Shown: in pieces, positions 12,801 through 23,048 of the stretch
How the letters are laid out: each line of letters starts with the position of its first letter
Numbering within the stretch: position 1 is the stretch's first letter
NCBI RefSeq assembly: GCF_003945595.2
Contig: NW_024104558.1
Span: forward strand, 531,239-595,238
Direction: 5' to 3'
DNA from: Pipra filicauda
Taxonomy: Eukaryota > Chordata > Aves > Passeriformes > Pipridae
Length of the DNA stretch: 64,000 bases
The notes under the pieces: model-generated
What the model was told of the DNA's origin: nothing
Databases searched by the model: none
Seen by the model: only the letters and a program-made list of their open reading frames with translations
Made by a program: the position numbers and the translations under genes

Positions 12801-15800
12801 TCCTGCTTCCCCTTGACCTTCAACCCGTTCAGAACCTGCTGCAGGGGAGGCTTTCAGGATGACCAGGGGGGTCCCCAGGGGGGCTGGTGTGTGCTGCCCT
12901 TCACTCCTGCCCTGTTCCTTGCAGTGCTACACGAAGCAAGGGCTGGAGCTGACAAGAGTAACTGTGATCAACTCGGACCTGAAGGTGGTGTACGACACCT
13001 TCGTCAAACCCGACTCCAAGGTGGTGGATTATAACACCAGGTAAGGACTGAACACCAAAGAAGGACTGGAACACCAGGCAAGGGTGGTTCTTCCTTGGGA
13101 CAGAGCTCTGTGCTCTGCCAGAACTTGGAGGGATGGCTGGGAGCACTCGTTGAAACCACTGACCACCACTTCCTAACAGCTGAGGTGCTGTGGGGCCTTG
13201 AGGTGTCTCCTCCCTCCCAGCTCCCTCCTCTTGCTCTGCAGATTCTCAGGTGTGACAGAGGAGGACCTGGAGAACACGAGCATCACCCTGCGGGATGTCC
13301 AGGCCGTGCTCCTGAACATGTTCAGTGCAGACACCATCTTGATAGGGCACAGCTTGGAGAGCGACTTATTTGCACTAAAGGTAACTCGGTGTCCTGCCTT
13401 CCCCTCTCCCCTGGGGGGTGTTCAGTGCCTCCTTGCAGTTTAGGAGGTGTTCATTTCCGAGGGCAGATCTGATCTCTGAGCTGGTGGGATCCTGTCTGTG
13501 GTGGCAGAGCAGGGGAGTGGGTCGTGTGTCATTTGTGGTGTCAGCCCAGCTTTTAGTGCTGGTGCTGCCCAGGGTGACAGACCTGTCCAGAGGTGACAGG
13601 GTTGGATGGGCTTGGAGCAGCCTGGTCTGGTGGAAGGTGTCCCTGCCCATGGAATGAGATGAGCTTTAAGGTCCCTTCCAACTCAATCCATTCCATGTAT
13701 TCTGTGACTGATCTGAAATCATTTGCCTTTCACCTCTGCCACGTTTGTTCTCTGCTCTCTGCCTGCTTTGCTGGGATTTGTGGGGTTACTTTGAGCACTT
13801 TGGGTCACTATTTTGACCCCTTTTCTGTCTTGTTTCCTGCCTGGCCCTCGTCAGCCTGGTCTGCACATCCCTCAGCTATCCTGCTGTCCTGCCAGGAAGG
13901 TTCCCTCCCCTTGCCCCCTGCACATGGATCCCAGGGCCTTGTCCAGGGCCACTGAGAAAGCGTGTGGGAGGCAGGAGCTGAGTCTTTGCTCTGTGCTCAC
14001 AGGCCAGAACTTCCTCCAGCCATCCTTCATCCCACAGCCCCCCTGCTGCAGCAGCTGTGGCTGCCAGCTCACGGCTCTGGGTTGGAAGCAGGAGGTTTTA
14101 AATGCCTGTAAAACGCTTTACCTCTCCGTGGCACCCTTTATCCCAGCCCCGGAGAGACTTCATCATCATCACAAAAACATCATTCACAGTTTTATCAGCT
14201 CGAGATGACTGCCTTGGCCTCTTAGAGGCATGATTTCCTCTCAGCACTGCCAAGGGAAGGAGCCCAGAGCCATCCAGCAGGGCCTGACAGGCAGTGGGAT
14301 GTCAGGTTTTAATGGCTGTGGCAGAAAGTCGACGTCTCGCTAATGGCCGTGGCCAGCTCCAAATGGTGATAGCACTTCAAGTTTTATTTAAAGCTTTATT
14401 ATCCCCTTTCCTCAGCCTTCCTGATCTACATAAGTAATTACCATTGTGCCTGGGACGGTGCCAGAGCTGAGTGCAGCCCAGGACAGATTATCCATACCGT
14501 TGGCAGTTTTACACTCGGAGAGCGTGGCAGGTTGTTTCTGTTCGAGTGCGGCTGTTCTCGGGCATTTTTTTTGGAGCTGGGCTGTGGAGCTGTTAGTGAT
14601 GGAGCTACAGGTTGTCCTGCAGTATTAGCTGGTGCCTCAGAAGAGTTGAGGCAGGCAGGGAGATGGGATTATCAGGGTCCTGTAGGAGTCATCCCGTGTC
14701 GAGACTTGCAGAGCTGTCTTGGTCAGATGCAGGTTTATCTTTTAGACCCTGCATTTTATTCCTGTGCTCAAGATGTGGGATTGCCTTCATCCACCTCCCT
14801 TTAGCTCTCACTGAACACAGTTCTTGGCAGGAAAGGATTGCTCTTGTCTTAGCCTGAGAGTTAGAAATTAGTGTGAAAAAAGCCAGCCTGCCCTGTGATC
14901 GTGGACTTGGGCAGGTGGTGCCTCCTGGCCATCCCAGGCCCTTGGTGCAGGGCAGGGAGCACATGGACCTCAGTTCCTCCAGCAGGATGTCACTTCACAG
15001 CTGCAGCATCAGATTAGAGGGCTGGAGCTCCTCTGCCATGGAGCCAGGCTGGGAGAGCTGGGGGGGTTCACCTGGAGGAGAGAAGGATCCAGAAAGACCT
15101 TTGAACCCCTTGCAGGGCCTAAAGGGGCTCCGAGAGCTGGAGAGGAACCTGGGACAAGGGATGGAGGGACAGGACAAGGGGGAATGGCTTCCCAGTGCCA
15201 GAGGGCAGGGTTAGATGGGATATTGGGCAGGAATTGTTGGCTGTGAGGGTGGGGAGGCCCTGGCACAGGTTGCCCAGAGCAGCTGTGGCTGCCCCTGGAT
15301 CCCTGGAAGTGTCCAAGGCCAGGTTGGACGGGGCTTGGAGCAACCTGGGCTAGTGGAAGGTGTCCCTGCCCATGGCAGGGGGTTGGAAGTCCCTGCCTAC
15401 CCAAACCATTCTCTGATGTGATTCAGTGATAGGATCTCCCTGTCCCACCTCATCCTGGCTGAGCTGGTGCTGGTTAAAAGCTTCCTGGTGACTCACTGCT
15501 GAGGGACGGGAGGATTTCGGGTTGTTTGCACCCTGAAGGTCAGGCCTGCTCTGTAGCAGCAGGTGATGTGCACTGGGTCAGGTGCAGTTCTGTCTTGCTC
15601 ATCTTCCCCACTTCTGTCCACATTTTAGAATCATCCCAGGATGGTTTGGGTTGGAAGGGACCTTAAAGATCATCTGGTTCCAAGCCCCTGCCATGGGCAG
15701 GGATGGCACTCTCTGGATCAGGCTGCCACTCACTAGGTCAAGCTGCTTCATCTTGAGAAGCAGTTGAAAGGCTGTTACAAGGTTGTGAGGTCAACTGATT

Positions 15801-17264
15801 CCCCAGTTTAGTTCTTCATTGTGAAAGACTCTGAGGGTTATTCCAGCTTGGCCAGGATATTAAGGACTGACCTGTCCTGTTGAGTTCCATGAGCTGAGTC
15901 AGCCCTGAATCTCTGCTGCCTTGGATGTGGGATGGGCAGGGCTCTGGGGGCAGGTGTCTGCCTGGCAGAGCACCCTCCAAGGGGGAGTCACCCTTCCTGC
16001 AGGACTGGTTGGGTTGGGAGTTGCTGGCGGCCCCGGGGCCTGGCCGGGAGGTGGGTCAGTGCTGAGGAGTGTCTGTCCGTGTGGCAGTGGGACAGTAACC
16101 CCCTTTCTCTGGTGCTCCCTCCCTCCTGCAGCTGATCCACGGCACCGTGGTGGACACTGCCATCGTGTTCCCCCACCGCCTGGGGCTGCCCTACAAGCGG
16201 GCCCTGCGCACGCTCATGGCCGACTACCTCAAGCGCATCATCCAGGACAACGGTGAGGCTGGGGGGCTCCTGCCGCCTCCGAGGCTCCTTGGCTCTGCCT
16301 TCCTCTGCTCCCATCCTCCTGCTCCTAATCTTTTTTCCCCTGGCAGTGGCTGGGAGTGTTCCCCATGTGGAGTGTGAGCCCTGTGCAGTGTGAGCCCTGT
16401 GCCAGGGGCAGCGGCGCTCTCTGCGTCCTTCCCTGGGCCAGGGGGGCACCGGGGGGGTGAGAAGGCTGGGGGTGGCTCTGCCAAGGTCAGGTCCTGCCCT
16501 CCCTCCTCTCTGTGGTCAACTCAGATTGACCTTCCTGTTTGAAGTGTGGCCTGTTCCTTTCTGTCCTCCCTGACCAGGGCAGTGACTGTTCCCCTGTGCT
16601 GGCACTGCTGAGGCCACACCTCCAATCCTGGGGGCAGCTCTGGGCCCCTCACGACAAGAGGGACATTGAGGGGCCGGAGAGTGTCCAGGGAAGGGAATGG
16701 AGCTGGGGAAGGGGCTGGAGCACCAGGAGAAGGATCTGAAGAACTTCTGAGGGAGTTGGGGGGGCCCAGCCTGGAGCAAAGGAGGCTCAGGGGGGACCTT
16801 CTCCCTCTCTGAACTCCCTGAGAGGAGGGGGGATTTGGGGGGGGTTGGGCTCTGCTGCCAGGGAACAAGGGACAGGATGAGAGGAAACGGCCTCAAAACT
16901 CGAGGCACCAGGGAAGGTTCAGGTTGGATATTGGGAAAAATTTCTTCACTGAAAGAATGGTCAAGAATTGGCCTGGGCTGCCCAGGGCAGTGGTGGAATC
17001 ACCATCCCTGGAAGTGTTCGGGAAGCAGGCAGAGGTGGCCCGTTGTGGTGTGGATTAGTGGGCACAGCGGGGTTTGGTCCAAGGCTGGACTTGGTGGTCT
17101 TGGAGGGCTTTTCCAACCCGAATGATTCCACGTGCAGCAGAGGGGTCAGTGCCAGCCTTGTCTCTGTGTCCCCAGTGGAAGGACACGACTCCAGCGAGGA
17201 CGCCCGAGCCTGCATGGAGCTGATGGTGTGGAAGATCAGAGAAGACGCGAAGGTGAAGCGATGA
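706..17264 (+). CDS. REXO1: REXO1, RNA exonuclease 1 homolog, C-terminal 11 coding exons (5' part outside window)
   Basis: Eleven exons (706-843, 2046-2169, 3234-3347, 5768-5905, 8043-8156, 8735-8808, 12395-12505, 12925-13040, 13242-13380, 16132-16252, 17176-17264) join with consistent phases into 425 codons plus TGA. The C-terminal half is a DEDDh 3'-5' exonuclease of the Rex1 family: Exo I is LDCEM (D268, E270 of the visible fragment), Exo II is GHSLESDL (D351), and Exo III is GHDSSEDA (H400, D405), so all catalytic residues are present. Before it lies a Cys/His-rich segment (about 172-230) with CxxCCxC and CC...C pairs that probably binds metal. REXO1 is a nuclear protein first described as an Elongin A binding protein; its physiological RNA substrate is inferred from yeast Rex1. 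Introns and synteny with ATP8B3 and ONECUT3 argue against a REXO1-like retrocopy. The N-terminal two thirds lie left of base 1. Confidence 0.93.
844..2045 (+). other. REXO1: REXO1 intron with one CR1 fragment
   Basis: Unique sequence up to about 1840, then a CR1 3' fragment ending 40 bases before the next acceptor. Nothing else was recognised. Confidence 0.7.
1840..2000 (+). mobile_element. CR1 LINE 3' fragment
   Basis: It has the CR1 3'-end phrases gcagctgtggctgcccc, gggttggacagggcttgg and aaggtcccttccaacccc. Confidence 0.85.
2046..2169 (+). CDS. REXO1: REXO1 coding exon w2
   Basis: Acceptor tgttcccag|gct. The donor is placed at aaca|gtaggt because only this choice (124 bp, phase 1) lets the next exon continue without a stop; a donor four bases later (gtacca) would break the frame. 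It encodes [20 protein letters not shown] and a basic LKKLRSL segment. Confidence 0.85.
2170..3233 (+). other. REXO1: REXO1 intron with AT-rich unique block
   Basis: No repeat was recognised. About 2380-2720 is clearly less GC-rich than its surroundings and includes taatgattag-like homeodomain sites. It is described further as a candidate regulatory block. Confidence 0.6.
3234..3347 (+). CDS. REXO1: REXO1 coding exon w3
   Basis: Acceptor tttctgcag|agacg and donor gacag|gtaaga, phase 1 to phase 1. It reads [20 protein letters not shown] then [17 protein letters not shown], a conserved REXO1 linker. Confidence 0.88.
3480..3955 (+). mobile_element. CR1 LINE fragment (longer)
   Basis: It has the CR1 region with gagcagctgagggcac, a gaggctgaggg-like stretch and gtgccaggg, and ends in ggatgatccctgtgggtccc and gttctgtgatt. 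Confidence 0.8.
4715..4985 (+). mobile_element. CR1 LINE 3' fragment
   Basis: Phrases seen are gagatgggatattgggaag, ggccctggcacaggttgccc and aactggatgatctctaagg. Confidence 0.88.
5768..5905 (+). CDS. REXO1: REXO1 coding exon w4
   Basis: Acceptor gtgtgcag|gagctg and donor ggact|gtgagt, phase 1 to phase 1. It encodes [20 protein letters not shown] followed by [18 protein letters not shown], a stretch strongly conserved in vertebrate REXO1 just ahead of the Cys-rich region. Confidence 0.92.
6190..6470 (+). mobile_element. CR1 LINE 3' fragment (other subfamily)
   Basis: It reads ctcaagttgtgccagggg, ggcagtggtggagtcaccat and ccatgattccatgattctgt, the CR1 terminal octamer-like repeats. Confidence 0.88.
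6780..6925 (-). mobile_element. CR1 LINE 3' fragment, antisense
   Basis: It has gtttgggttgggagggacc, ccctgccatgggcaggga and gtccaacctggccttg, the reverse complement of the CR1 3' end. Confidence 0.88.
8043..8156 (+). CDS. REXO1: REXO1 coding exon w5, Cys-rich metal-binding segment
   Basis: The acceptor is ctctccccaag|cct (AAG rather than CAG) and the donor is gagag|gtctgt, phase 1 to phase 1. It reads [14 protein letters not shown] and [18 protein letters not shown]; the Cys spacing suggests zinc binding. A putative role in RNA or protein contact is inference. Confidence 0.92.
8157..8734 (+). other. REXO1: REXO1 intron, nothing recognised
   Basis: The 578 bases contain no repeat, exon or RNA gene that I can support. 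Confidence 0.6.
8735..8808 (+). CDS. REXO1: REXO1 coding exon w6
   Basis: Acceptor tcttgcag|tgcc and donor gctaaa|gtaagt; 74 bp, phase 1 to phase 0. It encodes [20 protein letters not shown] then CQVAK, completing the Cys-rich module. Confidence 0.92.
9828..10010 (-). mobile_element. CR1 LINE fragment, antisense, lacking the extreme 3' end
   Basis: It has cagctgctctgggcaaccc, gccagggcctccccaccct and cagtatcccatctcccc, antisense to the internal CR1 3' region. Confidence 0.82.
10870..11425 (+). mobile_element. CR1 LINE fragment (about 550 bp)
   Basis: It begins with ctggcactgctgaggcccca and gggcagttctgggcccctca. It runs through ggcagtggtggagtcaccat to gggattccatgatcctaag. Confidence 0.88.
12395..12505 (+). 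CDS. REXO1: REXO1 coding exon w7, Exo I motif
   Basis: The acceptor is ttcctttaag|caacac after a T-rich tract and the donor is gaaatg|gtgggt; 37 codons, phase 0. It ends in [11 protein letters not shown], carrying the first catalytic Asp and Glu of the DEDDh fold. Confidence 0.95.
12925..13040 (+). CDS. REXO1: REXO1 coding exon w8
   Basis: Acceptor ttccttgcag|tgc and donor caccag|gtaagg; phase 0 to 2. It encodes [20 protein letters not shown] and [18 protein letters not shown], beta strands 1-3 of the RNase-T/DEDDh fold. Confidence 0.95.
13242..13380 (+). CDS. REXO1: REXO1 coding exon w9, Exo II motif
   Basis: Acceptor ttgctctgcag|att and donor ctaaag|gtaact; phase 2 to 0. It contains [20 protein letters not shown] and [16 protein letters not shown] with the second catalytic Asp. 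Confidence 0.95.
13585..13710 (+). mobile_element. CR1 LINE 3' fragment
   Basis: It has tggatgggcttggagcagcc, tgtccctgcccatgg and ctttaaggtcccttccaact. Confidence 0.85.
14985..15435 (+). mobile_element. CR1 LINE fragment
   Basis: It has gagccaggctgggagagctg, gggcctaaaggggctcc, gatgggatattgggcagg and aacctgggctagtggaagg. Confidence 0.88.
15625..15720 (-). mobile_element. CR1 LINE 3' fragment, antisense
   Basis: It has tagaatcatcccaggatgg, gttggaagggaccttaaaga and ccctgccatgggcaggga. It may extend in degraded form to about 15890. Confidence 0.85.
16132..16252 (+). CDS. REXO1: REXO1 coding exon w10
   Basis: Acceptor ctcctgcag|ctg and donor aacg|gtgagg; phase 0 to 1. It encodes [20 protein letters not shown] and [20 protein letters not shown]. 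The VDTA stretch is typical of Rex1-family nucleases. Confidence 0.95.
16253..17175 (+). other. REXO1: REXO1 last intron, mostly CR1
   Basis: More than half of this 923-base intron is one CR1 fragment (16590-17130), ending about 45 bases before the final acceptor. Confidence 0.7.
16590..17130 (+). mobile_element. CR1 LINE fragment (about 540 bp)
   Basis: It has ctggcactgctgaggccac, ggataTtgggaaaaatttc (CR1 form) and gggcagtggtggaatcacca, and ends in ccaacccgaatgattcca. Confidence 0.88.
17176..17264 (+). CDS. REXO1: REXO1 last coding exon w11, Exo III motif and stop
   Basis: Acceptor tgtcccc-ag|tgg, phase 1. It reads [20 protein letters not shown] then IREDAKVKR and TGA at 17262-17264. H400 and D405 of the fragment complete the DEDDh catalytic set. 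Confidence 0.95.
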
Positions 17265-19705
17265 CTCGCCTTGTCCCTCTCCTGCTCCTCCTGCGCCTCC
17301 GTGAAGCAGTGCAATAATTGCTCAGAGTAACACTGTCCACCCGTGCACAGCAGCATGCTCAGCATTCCCCGGCTCTCCCAGCATCCATGGGACCCCTGGA
17401 CTGCTGTGGGCACGGCTCAGCTCACACCCCCTGCCCGGGCAGGGCTCTGGGACCCTCCTCGTGCTCCACCCGGGGCACTCTCTGCTCCAGCAGCTGCCTT
17501 GTGGGCCCAGCAAGGTGGTTTTGAGTAGCACAGCCAGGGAGAACTTGTTGGTTCCTAGGAGAGGCTTGTAGAGGTAGGTTGGATATGTGCAGAAGGATCT
17601 TTTTGGTTCAGTTAAAGGTAGATCTCGTACGTTTGTTTTTTTTCCAAGTGTAGCTTCAGTTGCCTCTGTGCTCCAGAGCTGGTTGGTTCCCACAGTGTTT
17701 GGAGATGGGGGAGGTGGAAGGAGGTCGGGCAGGAAGCTGTGAGTGAGTGGATTGCAGAGTTGGTGTGTGACTGGGAGGCAGGAGCTGGGGATCAGGCACC
17801 TGGGAAGAGACCCTGTGGAGCTGCAGGAGGGGGAGGCTCTGAGCAGCAGGTGGGAGAGGAACGAGGTGGGACTGGGGAATTGCCACGTGCTGTGACCCAG
17901 GGGAGGGCTGGCTGGCACCTGGTTCTGCAGGGCAGCCATGGGTGTCACACCTTGCCCAGAGCTCAGGGAGCTGTGTGGTGACACAGGGACAAAGAGCTCC
18001 CAGAGCCAGGCAGGAGAGCAGGCACCCTGTCCCTCCCCAGCCCTGAGCTTCCAGCAGATCCCCAGCGAGCTGTGCTGGGATCAAGGTTTTGGGGGGACTT
18101 GGGTGCAGCTCACATTGCACCTGAGGGTGGCCTCGGCCCTCTGCAGGACTCCCCACAGCCTGTCCCTCACACAGGGACTCTGTGCAGGCAGGAGCAAAAG
18201 CAATAGGGAAAAATCCTCCTTTTAAACTGGTTTTTACATGTTGGGTGGTTTGAGAAGAGCAAAGGACCCCGTTGTTGCCTGTCTGGCCCCTGCAGAAAAG
18301 CAGCTGCTGAGAGTGTGACTGTCACCCTGGTGTGACTGGGGCAGGAGCCCCTGGCAGACTGGGTGGCACTGGTGGTCCCTGCACCCAGACTGGGGCTGTC
18401 AGGGGACAGCAGAGCTCAGTGGGACAGTCCCCATGGATGGGGTCTCTCAGCTGGGCTCAGGCAGCAGTTTTGCCCTGTTGTCAGAGCAGTGACCCCCTCA
18501 CCACCCTGGTGGCACTGGAGTTGTGTCCCCTGGGGGCTGCTGTGGTCCCCATGTCCCTGCCATGGGCTGATTGTGTCCCTCTGGGGGCAGAGGGGACTGG
18601 GACTTGCTGGGGTTTGGTTCCTGTCAGAGCTGGGTCCTGCTCACTCCGCTGGGCTCAGGGTTTGGGGACATGGTGAGTGTCCCCAGCACGTCCTGCTGGC
18701 CTGTCCCACCCCGTGGGGAGCATGGCCTGGGCTCTGTGCCCTGGGCAGGGGTGGCAGATCTGCCCCAGCCCCTCCTGGGCTGCAGGGGCTGTTGTGGGCA
18801 CACCCAGCAGGGTCTCCCATCCCACTGCTGCCCTCGGAGCGAGGAGGGGGCTGTTCTGCCAAATCCTCCTGGAGCCACCAGGAGAAGTGGGGGCTGTGAA
18901 GGTTCTTGTTGCTGCTGAGCCCATCTGTGCTCCTGTTCCTTACCCCAGGTTTTGGGAATGCAGCTCCCCAGTGCCCCTGCCCCAGTGCTCCACATCCAGC
19001 CCTGCAGCCTTGGGACAGCTTGGCCTGTCCCCCTCTCCCATGTCCTGCTGGGAATGGTGCTGTCCCTGCCCAGGCCGTGGGAGAGACATAGTTCAGTGCT
19101 TCCTGACCAGGGAGGGAAGGTTTGTTCCTGCTTCTGCCTCCTTTCCCATGTTTATCCCCCATTTATCTTCACCCCTGGCTGCAGCCATGGAATGTACCTG
19201 GAGCAGCCACTCATTTCAGACCTGGCTCTTGCCTCGAGGTTCCCCCGTTCCTTGAGAGGCAGCCCCCTCTCTCCAGGCCTGCCCCAGCAGCTCCTGCCCT
19301 GGAAAAGCTGGAACATTCTAACATGGACCCCCCCAGGCAGGAGCTGGTTGCTTGGCTTGATCCCACTGCCTGGGCTCGGGGGAGGCAGGATGTTCCTCCG
19401 GGCAGGAATCCTGCCAGGCCGTGAGATTTCCCCTTCCTTTCCCAGCTGGGACCCCCTGAAATGAGGCTTCTGGGGTTGGTGTGTGGGGAGGTTGCCTGTT
19501 CTGTGGGGAAGCAGAACCACGTCCAGCCACGCCGTGGGGGTGGCAGAGCAGGTCCTGCCGTGGCCTCCCCAGGGACCCCCGTGGGCACCCTGGCACTGCC
19601 AGCCCGGGGCTTTGTGGTGGGCAAGAGCTGTTTGGGTTGTACAGAACGACTGTAACCTGTAACTTTTTGTAATTGTTTTTAATAAAAGGGTGTTGACTAG
19701 ATGGA
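17265..19705 (+). other. REXO1: REXO1 3' untranslated region
   Basis: About 2.4 kb of CR1-free sequence runs from the stop codon to the first good polyadenylation signal. No new splice or coding signal is convincing in it. Its extent is inferred from the signal at 19681; the cleavage position is approximate. Confidence 0.75.
19681..19686 (+). terminator. REXO1: REXO1 polyadenylation signal AATAAA
   Basis: The hexamer sits after an AT-rich stretch (gtaattgtttttaataaaa). A T/GT-containing segment follows 15-40 bases later (gttcctgcgtgtggg), as expected of a cleavage site. Confidence 0.85.
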
Positions 19706-20089
19706 CGTTCCTGCGTGTGGGACTGCTCTGCCTGCGGCCGGGCCGGGCTCGGGGGTGCTGGAGCCATCCTGGAGCTGGGGAGGGCCTGGACAGGCTTCCC
19801 TGGAACAGCCTGGGCTGGAGAAGAGGGTTCAGCTGTCCCAGTGCAATGGGGTTGGGGCAGTTGCAGCCACGAGCACGGACTGGGAGAGGAACTCACGGAG
19901 AGCAGCCCTGAGCAGAAGGATTTGGGGTGCAGGGGGATGAGAAGCTCCACACACCCCGACCGTGTGTGCTGGCACCCAGAACCCCCCGTGCCCTGGGCTG
20001 GTCCCACAGCGTGGGCAGCAGGGGAGGGGGGATTCTGCCCCTCTGCCCCCTCAGGTGAGACCCCCCTGCAGAGCTGCCTCCAGCCCTGG

Positions 20090-20580
20090 GGAACAACAGC
20101 ACAGGGACGTGGAGCTGCTGGAGAGAGTCCAGAGGAGGCCCCGGAGATGCTCCAAGGGCTGGAGCCCCTCTGCTCTGGAGCCAGGCTGGGAGAGCTGGGG
20201 GGGTTCACCTGGAGGAGAGAAGGCTCCAGGGAGAGCTGAGAGCCCCTTGCAGGGCCTAAAGGGGCTCCAGGAGAGCTGGAGAGGGACTGGGGACAAGGGA
20301 TGGAGGGACAGGACAAGGGGAATGGCTTCCCAGTGCCAGAGGGCAGGGTGAGATGGGATATTGGGAAGGGATTGTTGGCTGTGAGGGTGGTGAGGCCCTG
20401 GCACAGATTTCCCAGAGCAGCTGTGGCTGCCCCTGGATCCCTGGAAGTGTCCAGGGCCAGGTTGGACAGGGCTTGGAGCACCCTGGGCTAGTGGAAGGTG
20501 TCCCTGCCCATGGCAGGGGGTGGCACTGGATGAGCTTTAAGGTCCCTTCTGACTCAAACCATTCCAGGATTCCATGATCC
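20090..20580 (+). mobile_element. CR1 LINE fragment (about 490 bp)
   Basis: It starts at gacgtggagctgctggagag, passes through gggcctaaaggggctccagg, and ends in accattccaggattccatga. Confidence 0.9.
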
Positions 20581-21429
20581 CTTCAACTTGCAGCTGCTGT
20601 TAATCCCTCCCTGTCCCCCGAGTGGCTCTGGAGCAGATCCCACACCTTTCCCAGCTCTCTGCTCTCTGCCCCTCCATGACCCACCAGCACCGGGGGGAGC
20701 AGAGGGGCCTGAGGACAAGGGGTGAAACTGGTGCCCGTCCCAACTTGGAGTGCCCAAGGAGGGGGTGCCCGGGGGTGCCACGACCATTCCCTCCCTCTCT
20801 GCAAACCCTTCCTGCCCCCAGAGATGCTCCTGCCTCTGTCCTGGAGCTGGGATGGAGCCTCTGCATCCCCCCAGAGCCCGAATCAATCTCCCAAATGGGG
20901 CAGGAATTAAAGTGCCAAGCCAAGGAGCTGACTCAGCACAGAGGAAGAGGTGAAGGTAAAAAGTTCAAATAAAGAAATAATGGCCCATTAGATGACCTCA
21001 CTGGCAATGTGTTTTATTTAACGTGCTGCTGATGGCAGGGGGTGCTCGGGAGGCTGTAAAAGTCACGCCTGACTCCTGTTCTCTGCCACCTCCCCGGGCC
21101 TTTGGGGCACTGGGTGCTCTGGCATCAACCTCCGGGTGCCATCCCATCCCCTGGGGGTGGCTGGTCCCTCTCCCCCCGCCGTGTCCCCCCTTTGCAGGTG
21201 ACCTGCTGCCATGCAGGGGTGCTGGCAGGGGGTGACACCCCGAGGTGACGCCTGGGAACCCCCGTGGTGCCCAGAGCACTTTGCTTTGTTGTTGTTTTGG
21301 AGCCTGGAGGGTGACAGGGACCCTCCGAGGCTCCTCGGGGCCCAGGGTGGAGGCAGGTGGAGTTTTTAGGATTATGAGAGCCCTGATCCCAGGGGAGCAG
21401 CCCAGACATGTGGAGGGACAGATGGACAC

Positions 21430-21545
21430 AAGGCTGGACAGGGCTTGGAGCAACCTGGGCTAGTGGAAGGTGTCCCTGCCCATGGCAGAGGGTGGCACTG
21501 GATGAAGTTTAAGGTCCTTCCCAACCCAAACCAGGCTGGGATTCA
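21430..21545 (+). mobile_element. CR1 LINE 3' fragment
   Basis: It has ctggacagggcttggagcaa and tgtccctgcccatggcagag, and ends with ccaacccaaaccaggctggg. Confidence 0.88.
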
Positions 21546-22060
21546 GGGACCAGTGCCCAATATGTGTGCTCAGGATCTGCCTCCGAGCTCTGTGACCCCT
21601 GTTTTTCCCTGGGAGGTCCTGTCTCCCAGGGGCACTGCCAGAGCTGCCACCAGAACCCCAGGGAGGGGCTTTCCTGCTCTCTGAAACCTTTGCCCCCTTT
21701 GTGTGCCTTTGTGCTCCAGGGCTTGGGGTGGGCTCTGCCTTGTCCTGCAGCACCTTCCCCCAGCAAGGGGCATCCCAGGGGTGTCTGTGTGTCAGTCCCT
21801 GCCACTGAACCTCCTGGCACAGCTCAGAGGTGACCGTGGCCATTGACCCTCTCTCTAAAAACCTTTTTATCCCGGTTTGTCCGGACCCTCCGGGAGGGTG
21901 AGGGCTGAGGCAGGGGATGAAGGGATGAGTGTCCAACACGTGTCAGGGTCCTGTGTGCAGGCAGCAAAGCTCCTCACGTGGTGACGTTGGCGTGGTGAGG
22001 CCCATCTGCCACTGCCAGTGGGGACAGGGATTCTCCTGGGTGGCAGCGGGGGATACCTGT

Positions 22061-22350
22061 GCCCCCCCCATGGCCCTGTGCCCCCCCCATGGCCCTGTGC
22101 CCCTCCATGGATCACCCTGTGCCCTTCCATGGATCACCCTGTGCCCCTCCATGGATCACCCTGTGCCCCTCCACAGCCCTGTGCCCCTCTGTGGATCACC
22201 CTGTGTCCCTCCACAGCCCTGTGCCCCTCCATGGATCACCCTGTGCCATTCCATGGCCCTGTGCCCCTCCATGGCCCTGTGCCCCTCCATGGATCACCCT
22301 GTGCCCCTCCATGGATCACCCTGTGCCCCTCCATGGCCCTGTGCCCCCGA
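22061..22350. repeat. Minisatellite of 18- and 22-bp units
   Basis: Interspersed units gtgcccctccatggccct (18 bp) and one extended by atcaccct run for about 290 bases with few changes. They read through as Pro/Cys-rich peptide in several frames, which is a consequence of the repeat and not a gene. Confidence 0.95.
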
Positions 22351-23048
22351 AGTGCAGGGCAGGGGGTCTGTGACACTCCCCAGACATTGGGGTCCTTGTC
22401 CCCAGCCCTAAACCCACCGCAGGGTGAGGTGGGTGACACTTGTGTCGTTGCAGGGACTGGGATCCTCCTGCACCCTCCAGCCACCAGTGAGAGAGAGGAA
22501 CTGGCCGCACTGGGCAGCAGAGGCGAGAAACAGGGTCAGCACCAGTGACCAACCCTGTCCCCTCCCCTGGCCTGAGGTGGCTGCAGGGTGGCCTGGAACA
22601 GGGGAGGAGGTGGAAGAGGAGGGTGGAAGGAGCAGGGAGAAGGGCAGCAGGGACTGGTTGTGCAGGTTTTGGGAGGGGAGTTTTCGGTGATGGAGGTGGG
22701 TGCTGGTGCTGGGGCACCGCTCGCTCCTGCCGCCGCCTCCAGAACGGAGTTTGGGACATCAGTGGGAGCCTGGGAGGTGCCAGCCTGGAGGAGGCCGTGG
22801 GCTGCACCCGAGGCTGCTCCCAGGCTGAGAAACAACCCCTGTCCCGCAGGGAAACGCTCCTAAATTATTATTATTATTTTCTCCCGAACAAACGGGGCTT
22901 TGTAGCTGCTCGGCCGCTCGGAACGGGGCACCTGGAGCAGCCTGAGGAGGGGGGAAAACCAGGCTCCAGGTTTAACTCCTCCCTGTGAGGGGGCAGGGTC
23001 TGCCACGGGGCAGCTCCCACCAAGGGTCTCCTGCACCCGGAGAGGGGT

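Larger units (their letters stand above)
13381..16131 (+). other. REXO1: REXO1 2.75-kb intron with three CR1 fragments
   Basis: CR1 fragments lie at about 13585-13710, 14985-15435 and 15625-15720. The block at about 14100-14560 is unique, AT-richer and a candidate conserved element. Confidence 0.65.
19706..22055. other. Intergenic, REXO1 to first minisatellite
   Basis: Unique GC-rich sequence with two CR1 fragments. Around 20970-21015 an aaataaag (+) and a ttttattt (-) lie 40 bases apart, but there is no open gene on either side. No coding gene was recognised. Confidence 0.6.

Noticed and set aside
19318..20481. A 387-codon minus-strand open frame
   Set aside because: About half is antisense CR1 and the rest is antisense REXO1 3' UTR; no protein family was recognised.
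20968..21015. Opposed polyadenylation hexamers suggesting an extra gene end
   Set aside because: No exon, open frame or conserved protein leads into either; AT-rich chance occurrence is simpler.
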